From SVFI01 sp045546735 (GTDB lineage: Bacteria; Bacillota; Clostridia; Lachnospirales; Lachnospiraceae), in the NCBI GenBank assembly GCA_045546735.1, contig JAZQDJ010000120.1:1-64000 (forward strand): a DNA stretch of 64,000 nt, written 5' to 3'. Of the stretch, positions 33,338-42,702 are shown one piece after another. Every line of letters starts with the position of its first letter. Position 1 is the stretch's first letter. The translations under genes and the position numbers were made by a program. The notes below the pieces were generated by a model. It ran no database searches and was not told the origin of the DNA. It was given only the letters and a program-made list of their open reading frames with translations.

Positions 33338-34846
33338 ATGAAAGAATATGTAATGGCTCTTGATCAGGGAACGACGAGTTCGAGATGTATTTTATTTGAT
33401 AAAAAAGGAAATATCCGTGCGAAGGCGCAGAAGGAGTATACACAGTATTATCCGCAGCCGGGTTGGGTAGAGCATGATCCAAAGGAAATATGGTCTTCCC
33501 AATACTGTGTGATGGCGGAGGCGCTGGCTCTTTTATCAGAGGATGAAAAAATTGTATCCATCGGCATTACGAATCAAAGGGAGACAACCATTGTCTGGGA
33601 CAAAGAAACCGGAGAACCGGTTTATAATGCCATTGTGTGGCAGTGTCGAAGAACCGCAGATAAAATTGATGGTCTAAAAAAGGAAAATCCGGAGATTTGT
33701 GAATATATTACGGAAAAAACAGGGCTTATTCCGGATGCTTATTTTTCAGCATCCAAAATAGCATGGATTCTTGAACATGTAGAAGGTGCAAGGGAGCGTG
33801 CACAAAAGGGTGAGCTTTTGTTCGGTACAGTAGATTCCTGGCTTATTTATAACCTGACCAAAGGAAAGGTGCATGTGACGGATTATACAAATGCATCCAG
33901 AACCATGCTTTTTGATATTCATTCTCTTTCTTGGGATGAAAAGATTTCGGAATATTTTAACATTCCGCTTTCTATGCTTCCGGAAGTGAAACCGAGCAGT
34001 TATGTGTACGGATATGCAAATTTAGGAACGCTCGGAGAAAAGATTCCGATTGCAGGAGCTGCGGGAGATCAGCAGGCAGCATTATTCGGGCAGTGTGGTT
34101 TTGAGAAAGGTGATGTAAAAAATACATACGGTACAGGCTGTTTTCTCTTAATGAATACAGGAACCGAGGCTGTCCGCTCAAAGGCAGGTCTTTTGACAAC
34201 GGTTGCAGCAAGTACAGATGATCAGACCGGTCATGTAGAATATGCGCTTGAAGGAAGTGTATTTGTGGCAGGTGCAGCAATCCAATGGCTTCGTGACGGT
34301 GTTAAGTTAATCGAAAATGCACCGCAGACACAGAATCTTTGTGAAAGTGTTGCGGATACGAAAGGTGTTTATCTGGTGCCTGCATTTGCAGGACTCGGTG
34401 CGCCTTATTGGAATCCGCATGCAAGAGGGATGATGGTTGGAATTACAAGCGGATGTAAACGGGAGCATTTTGTCCGGGCGACATTGGAGTCAATCGCTTA
34501 TCAGACATGTGATTTGTTAACAGCGATGGAAAAAGACGCAAGCCATTTATTGACGGAAGTACGTGTAGACGGAGGCGCATGTGCGAATGACTTTTTAATG
34601 CAGTTTCAGTCAGATATTTTGGGAAGTTATGTATTACGTCCGAAATGTATTGAGACAACAGCACTCGGTGCAGCGTACTTGGCGGGGTTAGCTGTAGGTT
34701 ACTGGAAAGACAAAAAAGAGATTAAAGAAAATTGGCAATTAGAGAAAAAATTTGAGCCGCAAATGACGGATGAACAAGTGTCAGAGTGTAAAAAAGGCTG
34801 GGCAAAGGCTGTCCGTACAGCACTTTATTGGGCAAATGAAGAATAG
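33338..34846 (+). CDS. glpK: Glycerol kinase
   Basis: This 502-residue FGGY kinase starts YVMALDQGTTSSR and continues with TNQRETTIVWDKETGEP, GTVDSWLIYNLT and GAAGDQQAALFGQ, all characteristic of GlpK. It phosphorylates glycerol to sn-glycerol-3-phosphate with ATP. No glpF or glpD gene is adjacent, so glycerol uptake and oxidation genes lie elsewhere. ATG 33338 lies behind AAAGGGG. The gene for a small unknown protein follows 10 bases later. Confidence 0.97.
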   Translation: MKEYVMALDQGTTSSRCILFDKKGNIRAKAQKEYTQYYPQPGWVEHDPKEIWSSQYCVMAEALALLSEDEKIVSIGITNQRETTIVWDKETGEPVYNAIVWQCRRTADKIDGLKKENPEICEYITEKTGLIPDAYFSASKIAWILEHVEGARERAQKGELLFGTVDSWLIYNLTKGKVHVTDYTNASRTMLFDIHSLSWDEKISEYFNIPLSMLPEVKPSSYVYGYANLGTLGEKIPIAGAAGDQQAALFGQCGFEKGDVKNTYGTGCFLLMNTGTEAVRSKAGLLTTVAASTDDQTGHVEYALEGSVFVAGAAIQWLRDGVKLIENAPQTQNLCESVADTKGVYLVPAFAGLGAPYWNPHARGMMVGITSGCKREHFVRATLESIAYQTCDLLTAMEKDASHLLTEVRVDGGACANDFLMQFQSDILGSYVLRPKCIETTALGAAYLAGLAVGYWKDKKEIKENWQLEKKFEPQMTDEQVSECKKGWAKAVRTALYWANEE

Positions 34847-34855
34847 GAGTATATC

Positions 34856-35116
34856 ATGATAGAGGCAAATAAAATTTCAATAAAATACATTGAAAGAGTA
34901 GAGTATACCGGCGGATACAAAGGAATGCGCTATATGTTTATGAAAAACGGAAAAGAGACGATGGAAGTGTCTGTTTGGCCGGAACCGCTCTGTTATGCAA
35001 AGGCGGACAAAGAATCTATGATAAAAAAAGAATTCCCCCTTACCATAGAAGGTAAGGAGGAAGCTGTAAACTGGTTAAATGAAATTTATAAAGAGAAATT
35101 TGCTAATGAGTCTTAG
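34856..35116 (+). CDS. Small protein of unknown function
   Basis: 86 residues, soluble, with mixed strands and one C-terminal helix (KEEAVNWLNEIYKEKF). Blocks such as YIERVEYTGGYKGMRYMF and EVSVWPEPLCYAKADKE are distinctive, but I recognise no family. ATG 34856 follows AATAGGAG and the gene continues the glpK transcript. Its last 14 bases overlap the 3' end of the convergent esterase gene. Confidence 0.7.
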   Translation: MIEANKISIKYIERVEYTGGYKGMRYMFMKNGKETMEVSVWPEPLCYAKADKESMIKKEFPLTIEGKEEAVNWLNEIYKEKFANES

Positions 35117-36149
35117 CATATTTTCCTGCGTTTCTTCCGGCCTCGGTTCCGATTTTGTTCAGACCGCCCTGAAGAATATGTATTCCGTCCTCCCGGAAAT
35201 TGTTTGAAGAGAGAGACGTTGCTTTTGTAGAAATTAATACAAAGTTTTTATTTGTTTGGCACAGAGATTTCTGTGCCTTTTGAATGCGACGGAAATTTTT
35301 TCCGATTTTAGCATCCAAGGTGTAGTTTGCAATACTGATAATCATGCATTTCTCTACTTTTGTTTTCTTTTTAATTTTCCTTACCATTTTGGTAAGGTTA
35401 TCTTTGTGCCATGAAGCACTCATATCTGCGAAAGCATCATTTTCACCTTGCATCCAAACCATGTAAACATGTCCGACATTAAGACCTTTTTTCTTAGCAA
35501 GTTTCACAGCAGCGTTAACACGCTGAATGACACCTTTGTAACGCATATCTACCCAGGATACACTTCCTGAGCCTACGCAAGAAGCAGGAACAGCAATGAT
35601 AGGGGTGTTTGTCTGTTTGTAGTAAGCGTTGGCAAATGCCGTTACCATGGAGCCACGGCAGTAATCGCCGTTGGCAAAATAAGAATCATCCTGTCCTTTT
35701 CCAAAAGGTTCCTTAATCGGCTTGAGACTTTGGCGGTTGGTAATAAAGTTGAAGGCATAGCCGGCACCCTGTGTCAATTTCGGCGCTGCTGCAGCATTTC
35801 CGACACCGGTCATATTGCTCTGACCACAGAAAACAATAACGTCAACCGTAGAATGAACCTGTACCGTGCATCTATATTTTTTTTCACCTACGGTAGCAGT
35901 GATAACCGCTTTTCCCGGTGAAAGTGCTTTGATTTTACCTTTCGCAGTTACCCGGACGATTTTGCGGGAACTGGTTGACCATTTGACACTTGCAGTGTTG
36001 TTTTTAACAGAGAGTGTATAGATTTCGCCAGGAAGGAGAGACAATTTTTTGTCGCTTATTTTTGCATTGGCAGCTTCTACCGGAATGGTGAAGACAAAGA
36101 CAAATGCTAAAGATAATATAAGCAGAAGAGTTTTTGTATATTTTTTCAT
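35103..36149 (-). CDS. Secreted Ig-like/SGNH-type carbohydrate esterase (sialate O-acetylesterase family)
   Basis: This 348-residue protein has a signal peptide (KKYTKTLLLILSLAFVFVF, cleavage near VEAANA). A bacterial Ig-like domain follows at about residues 30-100 (LLPGEIYTLSVKN, VKWSTSS, GKAVITATVG). The SGNH-fold domain has VIVFCGQSNMTG (nucleophile Ser in GQSN), VYMVWMQGENDA and a C-terminal DGIH. The family includes sialate O-acetylesterases and acetyl-xylan esterases, so it probably removes acetyl groups from host or dietary glycans outside the cell. No glycan-use genes are adjacent. It shares its 3' end with the convergent small gene. Confidence 0.85.
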   Translation of the reverse strand: MKKYTKTLLLILSLAFVFVFTIPVEAANAKISDKKLSLLPGEIYTLSVKNNTASVKWSTSSRKIVRVTAKGKIKALSPGKAVITATVGEKKYRCTVQVHSTVDVIVFCGQSNMTGVGNAAAAPKLTQGAGYAFNFITNRQSLKPIKEPFGKGQDDSYFANGDYCRGSMVTAFANAYYKQTNTPIIAVPASCVGSGSVSWVDMRYKGVIQRVNAAVKLAKKKGLNVGHVYMVWMQGENDAFADMSASWHKDNLTKMVRKIKKKTKVEKCMIISIANYTLDAKIGKNFRRIQKAQKSLCQTNKNFVLISTKATSLSSNNFREDGIHILQGGLNKIGTEAGRNAGKYAKTH

Positions 36150-36175
36150 TTGTATAATCCCCCGATGTGTTTCAG

Positions 36176-36841
36176 CTAAAATGTTTTAATTTCAAGATAA
36201 CCGACAAGATTGTCCATATCAAAACTTTCAAGGATACCTTCGGTCGGATCGTAGTAGGTTCCGTCATACCATACAAGGTAATGGCTGAAACGTCCCATTT
36301 TTTCCATAAGAATTGCGCATTTCGGTAACTGGACAGCAGATCCGCTTGCATATTCGATAACATCTGCGTGTGCAATACCGAGATAATCAAGGGAAATAAT
36401 CATGCGCCCCATATTTGCCTGCCAGTCACGGCAATGCATAACTTCGCATGCTTCATCTAAAGTTATTCCGGCGAGCATGGCAATACAAGTCTGTCCGCAA
36501 AGACCGTCATTTGGCTGGGTAATCAGTTTCATGCTGTCTACTTTACGGATTGGATTTTCCAAAGAATAAGGACTGCTTCCGCTGACATTAGCCACATGCT
36601 CTACCACTCGGAATGTTACGTCGCATACCTCCGGAAGTGCGTTTGCAAGTTCTTCTGTCAAAGGGATATTGTAAAGACCTTTGCCGAGAGGAACGAGCTC
36701 ACAAGAGAACTCTTTTCCGTCCGCGATAACTTCTGCAGGAAAACTTCCCTGTCCGGTACATACTTCCCATACGTTGAAAGGAATTTTGATTAAATAAGCG
36801 CCGTCTTCAAAAACGACTTTCCCTAAAAAATGATATTTCAT
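36176..36841 (-). CDS. DUF1905 beta-barrel fused to a papain-like cysteine peptidase domain
   Basis: 221 residues, no signal peptide. Residues 1-82 follow the DUF1905 pattern (FLGKVV, PFNVWEV, FPAEVIADGKEFSCELVPLGKG). Residues about 100-221 resemble a C39-like papain fold: Q109 in ITQPNDG, C115 in GLCGQTC, H187 in RFSHYLV and D198 in YYDPTEG. The complete Gln-Cys-His-Asp set suggests an active thiol enzyme rather than a relic. I do not know a characterised protein with this fusion. The gene lies upstream of the secreted esterase on the same strand (26-base gap) and is divergent from a HAD gene. Confidence 0.7.
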   Translation of the reverse strand: MKYHFLGKVVFEDGAYLIKIPFNVWEVCTGQGSFPAEVIADGKEFSCELVPLGKGLYNIPLTEELANALPEVCDVTFRVVEHVANVSGSSPYSLENPIRKVDSMKLITQPNDGLCGQTCIAMLAGITLDEACEVMHCRDWQANMGRMIISLDYLGIAHADVIEYASGSAVQLPKCAILMEKMGRFSHYLVWYDGTYYDPTEGILESFDMDNLVGYLEIKTF

Positions 36842-36930
36842 ATTTTTACCTCACATTACATAATTTTATACTATATTTTACCACTCCATGCGTACATCAT
36901 ACCATATATATGAAAATTCGGAAAGACGGA

Positions 36931-36959
36931 TTGCAAAAAAACAGAGGAGTGTATATAAT
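36931..36959 (+). promoter_or_regulatory. Sigma-A promoter for the HAD-IIB gene
   Basis: TTGCAA (36931-36936), a 17-base spacer and perfect TATAAT (36954-36959) lie 43 bases before the start codon. Confidence 0.8.
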
Positions 36960-37001
36960 CAATTTGATTTATTTTATGATGCAAAATAACGGAGAAAAAT
37001 T

Positions 37002-37820
37002 ATGAAAGCAAAAGATACGAAAATTTTGGTACTGGATATTGACGGAACACTTACAAATTCGCAAAAGGAAATTACCCCGCAGACAAAGCAGGGAATTATA
37101 AATGTCATGGAGCGTGGGCATAAAGTAATTCTTGCATCCGGACGTCCGACACCGGGAATGCGCCGCTATGCACAGGAGTTGGAGCTTGAAAAATACGGCG
37201 GTTACCTTCTTTCGTTTAACGGAGGAAGAATTATTGAATGCCGGACAGGAGAAATTGTTTATCAGAAAACACTTCCTTCTAACGTGATATCCGGATTATA
37301 TAAATTTGCTGTAAAGAATGATATCGGTATTGTGACTTATTTAGGAGATAACATCATCGTCGGAACGCGCATGGACGAGTATATTGAGCTGGAATCGCGC
37401 ATTAACGGAATGCCATGTCGAAAGGTAGATAATTTTGCACAGTACAAAGAATATAGTTTGAACAAATGTTTGATGACAGCGCCGCCGGAGCAGGCTGCGG
37501 AATATGAAAAACAGTTGCAGGAAATGTACGGGGATGTGCTCAGTATTTACCGTTCGGAGCCGTTTTTTATTGAGATTATGCCAAAAAATATTGATAAAGC
37601 AAATTCACTTGACCGCATGCTTGAAACGGTAGGACTTACGAGAGAAAATACAATCTGCTGCGGCGATGGATTTAATGATATGACGATGATTAAATATGCA
37701 GGTGTAGGTGTAGCTATGGCTAACGCACAGGAAGAGGTTAAAAAATCTGCTGATTTTATTACGGACTCGAATGATGAGGACGGAATTGTAAAAGTAATTG
37801 ATACGTTTATCTTACCATAA
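37002..37820 (+). CDS. Cof-type HAD-IIB sugar-phosphate phosphatase
   Basis: This 272-residue protein has motif I VLDIDGTLTNSQ (D-x-D), motif II ILASGRP, a C2-type cap, and motif IV CCGDGFNDMTMIKYAG near the C-terminus. Members of the Cof group remove phosphate from sugar phosphates, FMN or PLP. Substrate cannot be read from sequence. ATG 37002 follows ACGGAG and its own consensus promoter, so it is a single-gene unit. It ends at a bidirectional terminator shared with the convergent HD-GYP gene. Confidence 0.92.
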   Translation: MKAKDTKILVLDIDGTLTNSQKEITPQTKQGIINVMERGHKVILASGRPTPGMRRYAQELELEKYGGYLLSFNGGRIIECRTGEIVYQKTLPSNVISGLYKFAVKNDIGIVTYLGDNIIVGTRMDEYIELESRINGMPCRKVDNFAQYKEYSLNKCLMTAPPEQAAEYEKQLQEMYGDVLSIYRSEPFFIEIMPKNIDKANSLDRMLETVGLTRENTICCGDGFNDMTMIKYAGVGVAMANAQEEVKKSADFITDSNDEDGIVKVIDTFILP

Positions 37821-37823
37821 GAA

Positions 37824-37851
37824 AAAGAACCGGTGATAGATCCGGTTCTTT
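37824..37851. terminator. Bidirectional terminator (HAD and HD-GYP genes)
   Basis: A perfect 10-bp stem AAAGAACCGG (37824-37833)/CCGGTTCTTT (37842-37851) has an 8-base loop, with A and T runs on either side. The HD-GYP stop codon lies at its right edge. Confidence 0.88.
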
Positions 37852-38902
37852 ATTCTTTAATAGAAAGTTCTGTATGTTTTGATAAATCTAAATCATACAG
37901 ATTTACATTATTTATACCGAGCGTATCGTCAACGATTCGAACAACCGGGCGGAAAGGTTGTCCCGGGTTTTGTTGTTTTACAATACCGTGGGTTCCGTCG
38001 GAAAGATAAACAATAATACCGTTCGGATATACTGCAACATGTTCAAAAAGAAGATGGACTAAATTTTTGTCAAGCTTTCCGGCGTCTGCATCTTCTGTAA
38101 GAATTTGGTAAGCCCTTTGATTACTCATACTCCGGCGATAGCACCGGGCTGTCGTAAGTGCATCAAACATATCAGCTACAGCAGCAATACGTGCATATGG
38201 ATGAATTTGATCTCCTTTTAGTCCGTTTGGATAACCGGAACCGTCCAGACGTTCATGATGCTGAAGGGAGATAAGTTTTGCTTCTTCCGGAAGTTGGTTG
38301 CATTGTTTTAATAACGTATAACCAAAGGTTGCATGCTCCTTAATATGGGAATATTCTTCGGGACTTAGGGATGAAGCTTTAAGTAAGATTATTTCGTTTA
38401 AGTCTACTTTACCGATATCGTGAAGAATAGAACCTTTTGCAAGAGTTGTCAGCTGCTCCCGGGAAAAATTTTTCCTTTTTCCGATTAAGAGGCTGTAAAT
38501 TGTTGTATTGATACAATGCGACATGGTGTCATCATCAATAGAAGAAATATGATGAAGACAACTGATAATATCATTTTGAGAAAAAATATCATCCAAAATG
38601 GATTGAACCATTTCGCCGAGTTCGGAAAGGTCAAGGTTTCCTTGCTGTTTTAAACGGTTAAAAATAGCTGAAACCGCCTGCATGCATTTCTCTCTTGTTT
38701 CTTCCCGGATTGCATCCGGGATGGAAATGTCTTTTGCCCATTCGTCTTTTACATACACATAGAAAATCCCGAGATTTTCCAATTGTTTTATATGCTTTGT
38801 TAAATGAGAAGCGTCTCGTTCCAAAATAAGCCGGGTTCCTTGATAAATGGGTTTGGCGAGAACCATTTCATTATTCAGTTCATTAATAGGAATTCGTCGC
38901 AT
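37850..38902 (-). CDS. HD-GYP domain protein, probable c-di-GMP phosphodiesterase (first copy)
   Basis: 350 residues. The N-terminal 60 residues resemble the small domain found before HD-GYP (IPINELNNEMVLAKPIYQ). The HD-GYP domain spans about 115-310, with GSILHDIGKVDL, HHERLDGSGYPNGL and RIAAVADMFDALTTARCYR. These retain the metal-binding HD and the GYP signature, so c-di-GMP hydrolysis is expected, giving a link to motility or pilus control. The C-terminal 45 residues form a small beta domain (GIIVYLSDGTHGIV). murG begins 9 bases upstream on the same strand. A paralogue with the same plan lies at 51456. Confidence 0.9.
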   Translation of the reverse strand: MRRIPINELNNEMVLAKPIYQGTRLILERDASHLTKHIKQLENLGIFYVYVKDEWAKDISIPDAIREETREKCMQAVSAIFNRLKQQGNLDLSELGEMVQSILDDIFSQNDIISCLHHISSIDDDTMSHCINTTIYSLLIGKRKNFSREQLTTLAKGSILHDIGKVDLNEIILLKASSLSPEEYSHIKEHATFGYTLLKQCNQLPEEAKLISLQHHERLDGSGYPNGLKGDQIHPYARIAAVADMFDALTTARCYRRSMSNQRAYQILTEDADAGKLDKNLVHLLFEHVAVYPNGIIVYLSDGTHGIVKQQNPGQPFRPVVRIVDDTLGINNVNLYDLDLSKHTELSIKE

Positions 38903-38910
38903 AAAAACAC

Positions 38911-39978
38911 CTACTCTTTTGTCGTAACTGACTCTATCAATTCGGTAATAGTCCGGATGGAGCCGAGCTGACTGCTTTTTTCCATGTTTTCAATATAAGA
39001 CTGACGGGTAAAGTAAAGTTCATGAATTTTGTCAGTCAGAAGTTTTTCGGTAATATCGTCTTCTTCTAAAACAATGGAAAATCCTTGTGATTCAAAGGAT
39101 TTTGCATTTAAGATCTGGTCTCCGCGGCTTCCGTTACACAGCGGAATCAGAAGATTCGGTTTCTTTAATGCTAAAAGTTCACAGATGGCGTTGGCACCTG
39201 CGCGGCTGACAACAATATCTGCCATGGCAAACAAGTCTTTCAATTCTGATTTTACATATTCAAACTGTTTATAGCCTTTTGTTGTAAGTAAAAGATTGTC
39301 AACTTTTCCCTGTCCGCAGAGGTGAACAATCTGGAAGTCTTCCAAAAGCATAGGAAGAGCATCGCGGATGGCTTTATTTACATTGGCTGCACCGAGACTT
39401 CCGCCGATTACCATAATGACAGGAAGGTTTGCAGTAAATCCGCAAAGTTCAAGACCTGCAAGCCGGCTTCCTTTTTTGAGTTCCTCACGGATTGGAGAAC
39501 CGGTAAGAACTGCTTTGTCTTCCGGAAGATCCTGCAGGGTTTCCGGGAAATTACAACAAATCTTGGATGCAACAGGAATGCAAAGTTTATTGGCAAGACC
39601 CGGAGTCATATCCGATTCGTGGATAATACAAGGAATCTTAAGAGCTGCTGCCGCACGGACAACAGGAACGGAAACAAAGCCGCCTTTACTAAATACAACA
39701 TCCGGTTTAATTTCTTTTAAAATCTTTTTCGCTTCTGTAAAACCTTTTACTACACGGAACGGATCTGAAAAGTTTTTAACATCAAAATAACGGCGAAGTT
39801 TTCCTGTGGAAATGCCGTAATAAGGAATGTCAAAGTCTTCGATTAGTTTTTTCTCAATCCCTTCATAAGAACCGATGTAATGGATATCATAATCAAGTTC
39901 CTTTAAGCGGGGAAGCAGTGCAATATTCGGTGTAACATGTCCGGCGGTTCCGCCACCGGTTAAGACAATTCGTTTCAT
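38911..39978 (-). CDS. murG: UDP-N-acetylglucosamine-undecaprenyl-diphospho-muramyl-pentapeptide transferase
   Basis: This 355-residue GT28 glycosyltransferase has the glycine-rich N-terminal loop VLTGGGTAGHVTPNIAL. The donor-site motifs are VIGGSLGAANVN, CGQGKVD and VSRAGANAICELLALKKPNLLIP (split around the conserved Ala-Gly-Ala). It makes lipid II from lipid I at the inner face of the membrane. This type, with GSYEGIEKKLI near residue 38, is the shorter Gram-positive form. It lies apart from the usual division/cell-wall cluster. The neighbouring HD-GYP gene follows 9 bases downstream. Confidence 0.96.
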   Translation of the reverse strand: MKRIVLTGGGTAGHVTPNIALLPRLKELDYDIHYIGSYEGIEKKLIEDFDIPYYGISTGKLRRYFDVKNFSDPFRVVKGFTEAKKILKEIKPDVVFSKGGFVSVPVVRAAAALKIPCIIHESDMTPGLANKLCIPVASKICCNFPETLQDLPEDKAVLTGSPIREELKKGSRLAGLELCGFTANLPVIMVIGGSLGAANVNKAIRDALPMLLEDFQIVHLCGQGKVDNLLLTTKGYKQFEYVKSELKDLFAMADIVVSRAGANAICELLALKKPNLLIPLCNGSRGDQILNAKSFESQGFSIVLEEDDITEKLLTDKIHELYFTRQSYIENMEKSSQLGSIRTITELIESVTTKE

Positions 39979-40004
39979 ACAAGTAAAGCTCCAATTCTGT
40001 TATT

Positions 40005-40244
40005 TTATGCCTTTAAAGATTCTAATGCCTGTGCCAGCTGATCCGGACAGGAAGTATTTTTGAAACCGCAGCGGATTCCTTTCAATCTGGAAATCGCATC
40101 GTCTGCTTTCATACCTTCCACAAGTTTGGAAATGCCCTGAAGATTTCCGTGACAACCGCCGGTGAATTTCACGCTACGTATAATGTCGCCGTCCAACTCG
40201 ATATCGATAGTACTGGAGCAGACACCTTTTGTTTTATATGTCAT
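40005..40244 (-). CDS. TSCPD-domain protein (TIGR03905-like)
   Basis: This 79-residue protein has four conserved Cys in GVCSSTIDIE, TGGCHGNLQG, IRCGF and the signature TSCPDQLAQAL. The TSCPD domain also ends vitamin B12-dependent ribonucleotide reductases, and stand-alone versions are common in anaerobic Firmicutes. The Cys pattern suggests metal or iron-sulfur binding; the function of the small form is not known to me. ATG at 40244 follows AGAGAGG. It lies 26 bases upstream of murG on the same strand. Confidence 0.88.
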   Translation of the reverse strand: MTYKTKGVCSSTIDIELDGDIIRSVKFTGGCHGNLQGISKLVEGMKADDAISRLKGIRCGFKNTSCPDQLAQALESLKA

Positions 40245-40413
40245 AAAAAGTACCTCTCTTTTCGTATAGTAAACTGCTAAATTTGTAAAACATTATAGCA
40301 GAAAGATAGATAGAGAGGAAGATTTTTATTTATTATTTTTGCTTTTCTTGCTTTATAAATTCCCGTATGATATATTTATCAGTGGAATAATTATCAGGGA
40401 GGGTATGGTAAGT

Positions 40414-41157
40414 ATGAAGAAAATGAAAAAATTTTCGCTGATGTTGGCTGCGTTTGCAGTTATGATATGTGCATCTTTATTTATGGTGAAAGATGTTGAA
40501 GCAGCGGCAAAAGCACCGAAATTGGTAAAATCCAAGGTGGATGTATTTCTGGTAAATGAAAATGCAAACAATTATTATTACTCTGTTAATATTTCAAATT
40601 TAAAAGAGGATGCAGTTGTTACAAGTGTAAAATCCAGCAATACAAGTGTTTTTACTGTTGGGTATTATAACGGTAACAGTTTTATTCAAATTAAACCGCA
40701 CAAGACCGGAAAAGCAGTTGTTTCCTGCACGGTAAAACAAAACGGAAAAACCTATCATCTTAAGAGAACTGTAAAAGTATATAAAGGAAAGCCAATAAAA
40801 ACAGTAAAAGTTAACGGCAAAAAGGTATATAAATCCGGTAGCAATTGTGTTGATTTCTACACCCCAAAAAAGAATGTTAAAATTTCCTTTAAACTTAACA
40901 GCGGATGGAAAATAAAAAGATTATATTATAATTACCATAATTATAAAGGTAAATTAATGACCAAAAATTATAACATTAAAAACGGAGCAAAGATTAAGAT
41001 TGGTAAAGGAAGTCATACATCTGTAAAAATTGATGCTGTAAATAAAAAAGGACAGATTTTCCGTTATTTGATTATGTTATATTATGATCCGGATGCTACG
41101 GAAAGATTTTATGCACCGTCAGCAAAAGAAGAAGTACTTTTAGATGGTATAAAATAA
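40414..41157 (+). CDS. Secreted Lys/Tyr-rich beta protein of unknown function
   Basis: 247 residues from ATG 40414, preceded by AGGGAGGG. An upstream in-frame ATG at 40405 sits directly on the ribosome binding site and is unlikely. A signal peptide is clear (KKMKKFSLMLAAFAVMICASLF, cleavage near VEAAAKA). The mature part is very basic, with beta-strand patterns typical of Ig-like repeats (SNTSVFTVGYY, VVSCTVKQNGKTY, IKTVKVNGKKVYKSG). It ends in a short acidic tail. No sorting motif or lipobox is seen, so it may be released or held to the wall by charge. The start coordinate is fairly firm, the function unknown. Confidence 0.75.
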   Translation: MKKMKKFSLMLAAFAVMICASLFMVKDVEAAAKAPKLVKSKVDVFLVNENANNYYYSVNISNLKEDAVVTSVKSSNTSVFTVGYYNGNSFIQIKPHKTGKAVVSCTVKQNGKTYHLKRTVKVYKGKPIKTVKVNGKKVYKSGSNCVDFYTPKKNVKISFKLNSGWKIKRLYYNYHNYKGKLMTKNYNIKNGAKIKIGKGSHTSVKIDAVNKKGQIFRYLIMLYYDPDATERFYAPSAKEEVLLDGIK

Positions 41158-41185
41158 GAAATTTAAATAAAAAGGAGCGAAAAAA

Positions 41186-42535
41186 ATGAGCAACAAAGTA
41201 ACATTTGATTATTCAAAGGCAACGTCTTTCATCGCAGAGAGCGAAGTGGCTTTGATGAAAAACATCACAATGGATGCAAAGGAAATGTTAGTATCCAAAT
41301 CAGGAGCAGGTAATGACTTCTTAGGATGGATTGACCTTCCTGTAAACTATGACAAAGAAGAGTTTGCACGTATTAAAAAAGCTGCAGAAAAGATTCAGAA
41401 CGATTCTGAAGTTTTATTAGTTATCGGTATCGGCGGATCTTACCTCGGAGCAAGAGCTGCGATTGAATTCTTAAGACACAGCTTCTATAACAACATTCCG
41501 AAAGAGCAGCGCAAAACACCGGAAATCTATTTCGTAGGTAACTCTATCAGCTCTACATACATCAAACATCTCATGGATGTCATCGGCGACAGAGATTTCT
41601 CGATCAACATGATTTCTAAGTCAGGTACAACAACAGAGCCTGCTATCGCTTTCCGTGTATTCCGTAAAATGATGGAAGAAAAATACGGCAAAGAAGAAGC
41701 TGCTAAGAGAATTTATGCTACAACAGACAAAGCAAAGGGATCATTAAAAGGTCTTGCAACAGAAGAAGGTTTCGAAACTTTCGTTGTTCCGGATGATATC
41801 GGAGGACGTTTCTCTGTTCTTACAGCTGTTGGTTTACTTCCGATCGCTGTATCCGGTGCAGATATTGATAAATTAATGGAAGGTGCTGCAAGCGGACGCG
41901 AAAATGCACTTAATCTTCCGTATGAAGAGAACGATGCTTTATTATATGCATCTGTTCGTAATGCGCTTCACCGTAAAGGTAAAGCTATTGAAATCCTTGC
42001 TAACTATGAGCCATGCTTCCACTTCGTTGCTGAATGGTGGAAACAGTTATACGGCGAGTCAGAAGGAAAAGACCAGAAGGGTATCTATCCTTCCAGCGTA
42101 GATCTTACAACAGATTTACATTCTATGGGACAGTTCATTCAGGACGGTGCCAGAAATATGTTTGAAACTGTAGTTGATATTGAAACATCACGTGAAGAAA
42201 TTTTAATCGAGGAAGAGCCGGTTGATCTTGACGGACTTAACTACCTGACAGGAAAAACAGTTGATTTCGTTAATAAGTCAGCTATGAACGGAACAATCCT
42301 TGCTCATACAGACGGTAACGTACCGAACTTAAAAGTAAACATTCCGGAAGTAAATGAGTTCTACTTAGGACAGTTATTCTACTTCTTCGAGTTTGCGTGC
42401 GGAGTTTCCGGATATATTCTCGGTGTAAATCCATTTAACCAGCCGGGTGTAGAGAGCTACAAGAAAAATATGTTTGCTCTTCTCGGAAAACCGGGATTTG
42501 AAGCTCAGAGAGAGGAACTCTTAAAAAGACTTTAA
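41186..42535 (+). CDS. pgi: Glucose-6-phosphate isomerase
   Basis: A 449-residue protein of Bacillus-type PGI length. Signature blocks include VIGIGGSYLGARAAIEFL (split at the paired Gly), ISKSGTTTEPAIAFR, VVPDDIGGRFSVLTAVGLLP and GVNPFNQPGVESYKKNMFALL (as separate stretches). It interconverts glucose-6-phosphate and fructose-6-phosphate in glycolysis. Codon choice looks more biased than in its neighbours (frequent GGA, CTT and AAA use), in keeping with high expression. ATG 41186 follows AAAGGAG. A long-loop terminator follows. Confidence 0.97.
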   Translation: MSNKVTFDYSKATSFIAESEVALMKNITMDAKEMLVSKSGAGNDFLGWIDLPVNYDKEEFARIKKAAEKIQNDSEVLLVIGIGGSYLGARAAIEFLRHSFYNNIPKEQRKTPEIYFVGNSISSTYIKHLMDVIGDRDFSINMISKSGTTTEPAIAFRVFRKMMEEKYGKEEAAKRIYATTDKAKGSLKGLATEEGFETFVVPDDIGGRFSVLTAVGLLPIAVSGADIDKLMEGAASGRENALNLPYEENDALLYASVRNALHRKGKAIEILANYEPCFHFVAEWWKQLYGESEGKDQKGIYPSSVDLTTDLHSMGQFIQDGARNMFETVVDIETSREEILIEEEPVDLDGLNYLTGKTVDFVNKSAMNGTILAHTDGNVPNLKVNIPEVNEFYLGQLFYFFEFACGVSGYILGVNPFNQPGVESYKKNMFALLGKPGFEAQREELLKRL

Positions 42536-42563
42536 TCCTTTACGTGATATGATTTTTTGATGC

Positions 42564-42616
42564 AAAAGGCTACGGTTTTGTGTTGCAATCAGGCGGCATG
42601 AAATGCGTGGCCTTTT
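42564..42616 (+). terminator. Terminator-like long hairpin after pgi
   Basis: AAAAGGCTACG (42564-42574) pairs with CGTGGCCTTTT (42606-42616), with one G-T pair. The 31-base loop is longer than usual and may itself fold. The arm ends in four T residues followed by ATG. Confidence 0.55.
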
Positions 42617-42702
42617 ATGTTGTTACTGTGTATTTCTACAATTGAGAACAAATAATTCTGTTAAAACACGCAGAACAACAAAAAAGGAGGCATATCTATA
42701 TT

